Origin: Bacteroidaceae bacterium
Lineage (GTDB): Bacteria; Bacteroidota; Bacteroidia; Bacteroidales; Bacteroidaceae
Length of the DNA stretch: 64,000 bases
Assembly (NCBI GenBank): GCA_017524545.1
Contig: JAFXVN010000022.1
Location: 25,473 to 89,472 of the forward strand
Reading direction: 5' to 3'
The notes beneath the pieces were generated by a model. The model had not been told where the DNA came from, searched no databases, and was given only the letters and a program-made list of their open reading frames with translations. The translations under genes were made by a program, and so were the position numbers. Position 1 is the stretch's first letter; every line of letters begins with the position of its first letter. Of the stretch, positions 59,939-64,000 are shown piece after piece.

Positions 59939-62900
59939 ATGCAAGCTAACAACGACAATCCCGTATTGAACAATCCGTACGAGGAACCGAGGTATTACTA
60001 TGATACCGACATGAACGGTAACATAGACTATCAAAACATTATCAATGGCCGACGTCCGTTTGGCTATGACGTACACATTGTGCCTAAAAAACGCGAAGAC
60101 CGCACCCTCTTCTCGCAAGGCGACTTCGTGTCTGCCGACCCCAATGCCGAGTTCATCAACATCATCCGCAGCGAGGTGAAGGCTTGGCGTGAGGCTGGTT
60201 ATCCCAAGGCTTCTCGCATTACAAAGGAGCTGCTTGACTTCTGGTTCAACAACAAAGAGCGCAAGGCAAACCTCAGCCTGTTCTTCTGCCAGCGTGAAGC
60301 TGTGGAGACGGCCGTCTGGCTGAACGAGATAGCAAAGCGCGACCCCAACACGGGCAACTACATCTTGAATCTCTTGGGCGAGCGACGCCATTCTGTCTCT
60401 GAAGATGATGCCTTCGTCCTGCCTCGAACTGCCTTCAAGATGGCAACAGGAACAGGCAAGACGGTGGTGATGGCTATGCTCATCCTCTACAACTACCTGA
60501 ACAAGCGGGCCAATCCGATGGACACACACTATGCCGACCACTTCCTGCTTTGTGCGCCAGGCATTACCATCCGCGACCGTTTGGGCGTGCTCCAATTGGA
60601 CTTCAGCAAGCGCAGCAACGACTATGAGCGAACCGACTATTACCATCAGCGCAATCTCATCCCCCGTCACTTCGAGAAGGAACTGGGCGGCCTGAACTCC
60701 TCCATCACCATCGTCAACTATCAGCAGTTCCTGCCCAGAACATTCTCCGGCAAGCACGCTTCGCCTTTGGACGGCAAACAGAAATGGAAGGACGGAGAAT
60801 TAGTGACGCAGAAGGACAAGGAGGACTACAGCGTGATGCTGAGCCGCATTTTGGAGAGAGGCGTGAAGGGCAAGCGTATTGTGGTTATCAACGACGAAGC
60901 CCACCATTGCTACCTGCCCCGTCAGGACAAGAACAAGGCATTGAGCGAGGACGAGAAGAACGACCTGAAGCAGGAGAACGAGACGGCTATGGTGTGGTAC
61001 GAAGGCCTGCGGCAGATGAAGCTCTTGGGCTATAAGCTTCAGCACGTCTATGACCTCTCGGCAACACCTTATTATCTGAAAGGCTCTGGCTATCCCGAGT
61101 ACTCGCTCTTCCCCTGGGTGGTGAGCGACTTCGGACTTGTGGATGCCATCGAGAGCGGCCTCGTGAAGATTCCCTACTTGCCTGCCTACGACAACACGCC
61201 CGACCTTGACGAGCCAAAGCTTCGCAACATATACGAGTGCATCAAGGACAAGCTGCCCAAGCGCGGTATGAAAGCACAGAAGAAGAAAGACAAGGAAGAC
61301 CAAGCTGCCGGCGTTGAGTCTGTTGCAGTTTTGTCTCAACAAGCCCCCAACCTCCCCACTCTCCTAAACACAGCCCTCGACCAGTTCGTGGAGGACTACA
61401 GGAACTACGACCGCGGACTGCGCGAAGCTTACGAGGCAATGGGTACGCTCTACACAGCTCCACCCGTGATGATTGTCGTCTGCAACAACACCACCGTCTC
61501 GTATGAAGTCTATCGGGAGATTGCTGGCTATCAGGATGGCGTGAACGAGGATGGCGAACCTCGCTACCGTCAGGGACGCTTCAATATCTTTTCCAACTAT
61601 GATGCGATGGGCTTGCCCAAAAACAAGTTCCCAACCCTGCTCATCGACTCCTCTGCCCTCGACGAGGCTTCAACCCGTATTGATGAAGCCTTCAAGAAAG
61701 CCTATGCCGAAGAGATAGAGGACTTCAAACACGAATATGCCAACCAGCACGGGGCAGGCTCTGCCGACAATCTGACGGATGCCGACATCTTGCGCGAAGT
61801 GGTGAACACGGTCGGCAAGCCCGGCAAGCTGGGGGGCGACATCAAGTGTGTTGTGAGCGTCTCGATGCTGACAGAAGGCTGGGATGCAAACACCGTCACT
61901 CATGTCTGCGGCATCCGCGCCTTCGGCTCTCAGTTGCTTTGCGAACAGGTCGTAGGTCGCGCCTTGCGTCGCCAAAGCTATGAGCTGACTGCCTACGACA
62001 AGCTTGGTCGCGAGATTGACCCTAAGGACATCTACAAATATAATAAGGAGAACGTGACCTATAAGTTCCCGCCTGAATATGCCCGCATCATCGGTGTGCC
62101 GTTCAACACCTTCAAGGGTGGTCAGACGGTAGTGACAAAGCCGCAGAAGCCCAAGGCCATCGTCCGTGCCCTGCCGGAACGACAAGCCACGATGGAGATT
62201 CGCTTCCCCGTGATTACAGGCTACCGCTCGGACAACATCGAAGGGACACTTACCGCCAAGTTCGAGGGTCTGCCCAAGTTCGTGCTCGACTTCAACAAGG
62301 TTCCGACGAAAACCGCCTTGCAAAGTGTCGTGAACGACAAGGAATATCTGTTGAAGACAGACTACATGGAGCTGCGCGACAGTCAGGTCGTCTATTACTT
62401 TGCCCACCTGATGATTCGTGAATACTATACCAGCCGCGAGCACGGCCAGCAGTTCCAAAAGTTTCCCGACATCAAGCATATTGTCGAGACGTGGTACAAC
62501 ACACAGCTGGAAATCCGTGGCGACGACGGCAGTCCGGAACAAAAGCGATTGGTAATGCTTTGGGACTATAAGGCTGTGCTGGCAAACATCATGGAAGGCG
62601 TGCACCAGGCTAACGCTAATCAAGAAACAATCTCTGCCGTCCTCAACTACTACAACCCGGAGGGAAGCACCGTCCATGTGTTCCGCCCAACGAACAGGAC
62701 CGTTTGGCCCACACAAAAGAGCCACATCAACTGTATCGTCTGCGAAGACAACAGTTGGCAGCAGATAGCGGCACAGACACTCGACCGAATGGATTGTGTT
62801 GTGGCTTGGGTTCGCAACCAATATCTTGGCCTGCGCATCCCTTATACCGTTGGCGACGAGAACAAGGAGTATCAGCCCACCTTCATCGTCAGGACAAAAG

Positions 62901-63097
62901 ACGTGAATCTGATTGTGGAATGTGAGGACTTCGACGGCGACAAGTCAGGCAACAAAGAAGCCAAGCGGCACTATCTGAAAGACTACTGGCTGCCCGCCGC
63001 CAACAATCTGAAGTCATACGGGCGATGGGATTTGCTGGAAGTAAGAGATATAGACCAATTAGGAAACCTCATCAACGAAAAAATCAAGCAACTATGA
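59939..63097 (+). CDS. Type III-like restriction subunit (Res), DEAD/DEAH helicase
   Basis: A 1052-residue superfamily 2 helicase of the type III Res kind. Walker A is MATGTGKT (168-175), the DEAH box is INDEAHHC (317-324), and the later motif [10 protein letters not shown]...[14 protein letters not shown] is clear. The C-terminal nuclease region aligns with relatives having PDF...EVKG, but here it reads YQPTFIVR (978-985) and IVECED (992-997), so the metal-binding Asp and catalytic Lys are replaced. Translocation should be intact; cleavage is doubtful. The start at 59939 (MQANNDNPV) was chosen because the frame upstream runs through the structured leader. It overlaps the Mod gene by 4 bases. 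Confidence 0.9.
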   Translation: MQANNDNPVLNNPYEEPRYYYDTDMNGNIDYQNIINGRRPFGYDVHIVPKKREDRTLFSQGDFVSADPNAEFINIIRSEVKAWREAGYPKASRITKELLDFWFNNKERKANLSLFFCQREAVETAVWLNEIAKRDPNTGNYILNLLGERRHSVSEDDAFVLPRTAFKMATGTGKTVVMAMLILYNYLNKRANPMDTHYADHFLLCAPGITIRDRLGVLQLDFSKRSNDYERTDYYHQRNLIPRHFEKELGGLNSSITIVNYQQFLPRTFSGKHASPLDGKQKWKDGELVTQKDKEDYSVMLSRILERGVKGKRIVVINDEAHHCYLPRQDKNKALSEDEKNDLKQENETAMVWYEGLRQMKLLGYKLQHVYDLSATPYYLKGSGYPEYSLFPWVVSDFGLVDAIESGLVKIPYLPAYDNTPDLDEPKLRNIYECIKDKLPKRGMKAQKKKDKEDQAAGVESVAVLSQQAPNLPTLLNTALDQFVEDYRNYDRGLREAYEAMGTLYTAPPVMIVVCNNTTVSYEVYREIAGYQDGVNEDGEPRYRQGRFNIFSNYDAMGLPKNKFPTLLIDSSALDEASTRIDEAFKKAYAEEIEDFKHEYANQHGAGSADNLTDADILREVVNTVGKPGKLGGDIKCVVSVSMLTEGWDANTVTHVCGIRAFGSQLLCEQVVGRALRRQSYELTAYDKLGREIDPKDIYKYNKENVTYKFPPEYARIIGVPFNTFKGGQTVVTKPQKPKAIVRALPERQATMEIRFPVITGYRSDNIEGTLTAKFEGLPKFVLDFNKVPTKTALQSVVNDKEYLLKTDYMELRDSQVVYYFAHLMIREYYTSREHGQQFQKFPDIKHIVETWYNTQLEIRGDDGSPEQKRLVMLWDYKAVLANIMEGVHQANANQETISAVLNYYNPEGSTVHVFRPTNRTVWPTQKSHINCIVCEDNSWQQIAAQTLDRMDCVVAWVRNQYLGLRIPYTVGDENKEYQPTFIVRTKDVNLIVECEDFDGDKSGNKEAKRHYLKDYWLPAANNLKSYGRWDLLEVRDIDQLGNLINEKIKQL

Positions 63098-64000
63098 TAG
63101 ATAAGAATAGACCTGTTTCAAGTATTAAGCACGACAACAAACGTGCTGCCATTCCCGACAGTGCCCATCAGGGCGAAGAGAAGATGGCAATCAGCGGACA
63201 GCCGGAAGTGAGTGAGTATCAGGTGTTCCGCCATGAGTTTCAGCGCGGACGCGACCCAGAGCTCTATTGGCTCGGCAAGTACAAGAACGACGATGAGGAC
63301 AATCCCTCGCGTATGCCAAGCCTGCGGACAGACATCCGCAGTTTGTATAAGCACGAGGATGTCCGACCTGAAGCCATTATTGACAACCTCTACGAACTGC
63401 ACGAACACAAGAGCGAGAGTGCCAAGTTGCAGCTCGACCTCTTTGGCGACTGGTCAGACGGAGAGGAAGATGAGTTGGAACGTCTGGCAGGCTACTACAA
63501 GCATAACGACAACTGGCAGAACCGACTCATCCAAGGTGACAGTCTGTTGGTAATGAACTCCCTGCTGAACCGCGAGGGCATGAAAGGCCAAGTGCAATGC
63601 ATTTACTTCGACCCACCGTATGGTATCAAGTATGGCTCAAACTGGCAGATGAAGCTGAACAATAATAATGTAAAAGATGGTGCGGATGACAATATTTCCG
63701 GTGAGCCCGAAATGATAAAAGCATATAGAGATACATGGGAATTAGGTATTCACAGTTATCTTTCTTATATAAGAGATAGATTAGTGTTAGCTCGTGAGCT
63801 ACTTACAGAGAGCGGATCTTGTTTCATGCAGATAGGTATTGACAATCTCCATCTTGTAAGAAATATTATGGACGAAGTTTTTGGAAGTGAGAATTTCGTT
63901 AGTATAATTACATATAAAACCTCAGTAGGATTAGGAGCGACAACAATGGACAATGTTGCCAATTATCTTATATGGTATGCGAAAGATGTAGAAAATATGA
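63094..64000 (+). CDS. Site-specific adenine DNA-methyltransferase (Mod), partial
   Basis: The first 302 residues of the partner methyltransferase; the gene continues past the window. Its ATG overlaps the Res stop codon (ATGA). The catalytic motif [16 protein letters not shown] (DPPY at 173-176) is typical of beta-class N6-adenine methyltransferases of type III systems, where Mod also sets target recognition. The N-terminal 130 residues are charged and include a [13 protein letters not shown] block. From about 63655 onward the DNA becomes strikingly A+T rich with different codon use, although the frame stays open, suggesting a recombined central region. Confidence 0.9.
   Translation, partial: MIDKNRPVSSIKHDNKRAAIPDSAHQGEEKMAISGQPEVSEYQVFRHEFQRGRDPELYWLGKYKNDDEDNPSRMPSLRTDIRSLYKHEDVRPEAIIDNLYELHEHKSESAKLQLDLFGDWSDGEEDELERLAGYYKHNDNWQNRLIQGDSLLVMNSLLNREGMKGQVQCIYFDPPYGIKYGSNWQMKLNNNNVKDGADDNISGEPEMIKAYRDTWELGIHSYLSYIRDRLVLARELLTESGSCFMQIGIDNLHLVRNIMDEVFGSENFVSIITYKTSVGLGATTMDNVANYLIWYAKDVENM

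Noticed and set aside
59248-64000. Integration of the type III-like R-M genes at tRNA-Leu as a genomic island
   Set aside because: The tRNA 3' end faces left, away from the R-M genes, and no repeat of the tRNA 3' end or integrase was found to the right within the window.

Overview
The window looks like a chromosomal segment of a member of the Bacteroidales, most likely Prevotella or a close relative. The reasons are: the Bacteroidetes promoter element TAnnTTTG ahead of many genes; a fused SecDF; TIGR01201-type and ordinary HU proteins with a smalltalk-type small protein; an OstA-like/SurA-like/PpiC gene run; a GH92 mannosidase and a sialidase; and secreted proteins ending in the Prevotella-style tail (IYN.AGQR...KGI.I.NGKK). 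Coding DNA is moderately G+C rich, while intergenic DNA is A+T rich and full of short iterated or palindromic repeats. All calls come from reading the sequence; no database search was possible.

Layout. 1-5.7 kb (minus strand): the start of a Tat-exported Gfo/Idh/MocA oxidoreductase, two small acidic proteins of one family, and a 1373-residue sialidase. 5.8-15.3 kb (minus strand): trpS, mutL, a small membrane protein, an OstA-like protein, two parvulin-type chaperone/isomerases and guaB. 15.5-18.5 kb (plus strand): a NapH/NapG-like membrane polyferredoxin fusion and a Tat-exported aldo/keto reductase with ferredoxin tail. 18.6-22.3 kb: GH92 mannosidase (minus strand), a small exported protein and a CPBP membrane protease. 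22.4-31.1 kb: a cell-surface cluster made of a 1622-residue coiled-coil lipoprotein, an OmpA-family protein, a secreted protein and an outer-membrane barrel protein. 31-32.3 kb (minus strand): smalltalk-like protein, HU-related protein and HU. 32.5-37.8 kb: rhomboid protease, endonuclease/exonuclease/phosphatase protein and secDF. 38-48.2 kb: a 564-residue secreted protein, a 2738-residue modular surface protein and a third small acidic protein. 48.3-50.4 kb: a type II restriction-modification pair. 50.4-58 kb: serine acetyltransferase, a THUMP-domain rRNA methyltransferase, an S9 peptidase, purD and two membrane proteins. 58-59 kb (minus strand): an RIC/hemerythrin-LuxR fusion regulator. 59.2-64 kb: tRNA-Leu(UAA), a highly structured candidate RNA, and a second restriction-modification system (type III-like Res and Mod) that runs off the window.

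How the genes fit together. Sialidase, GH92 and the large tail-bearing surface proteins suggest a glycan-foraging, host-associated life. OstA-like, SurA-like, PpiC and SecDF proteins serve envelope biogenesis. Two distinct restriction-modification systems lie within 16 kb.

The most unusual item is the region 59620-59896. It has its own promoter element, two nested RNA folds with G.U-compensated helices, a mutually exclusive perfect 12-bp alternative helix, and a T-run, all just upstream of the Res gene. Res itself has lost the key Asp and Lys of its PD-(D/E)XK nuclease motif. Other notable items are a stalk-like lipoprotein with three CxC staples, a diiron-domain/LuxR fusion regulator, and palindromic intergenic repeats that have invaded reading frames of several housekeeping genes.
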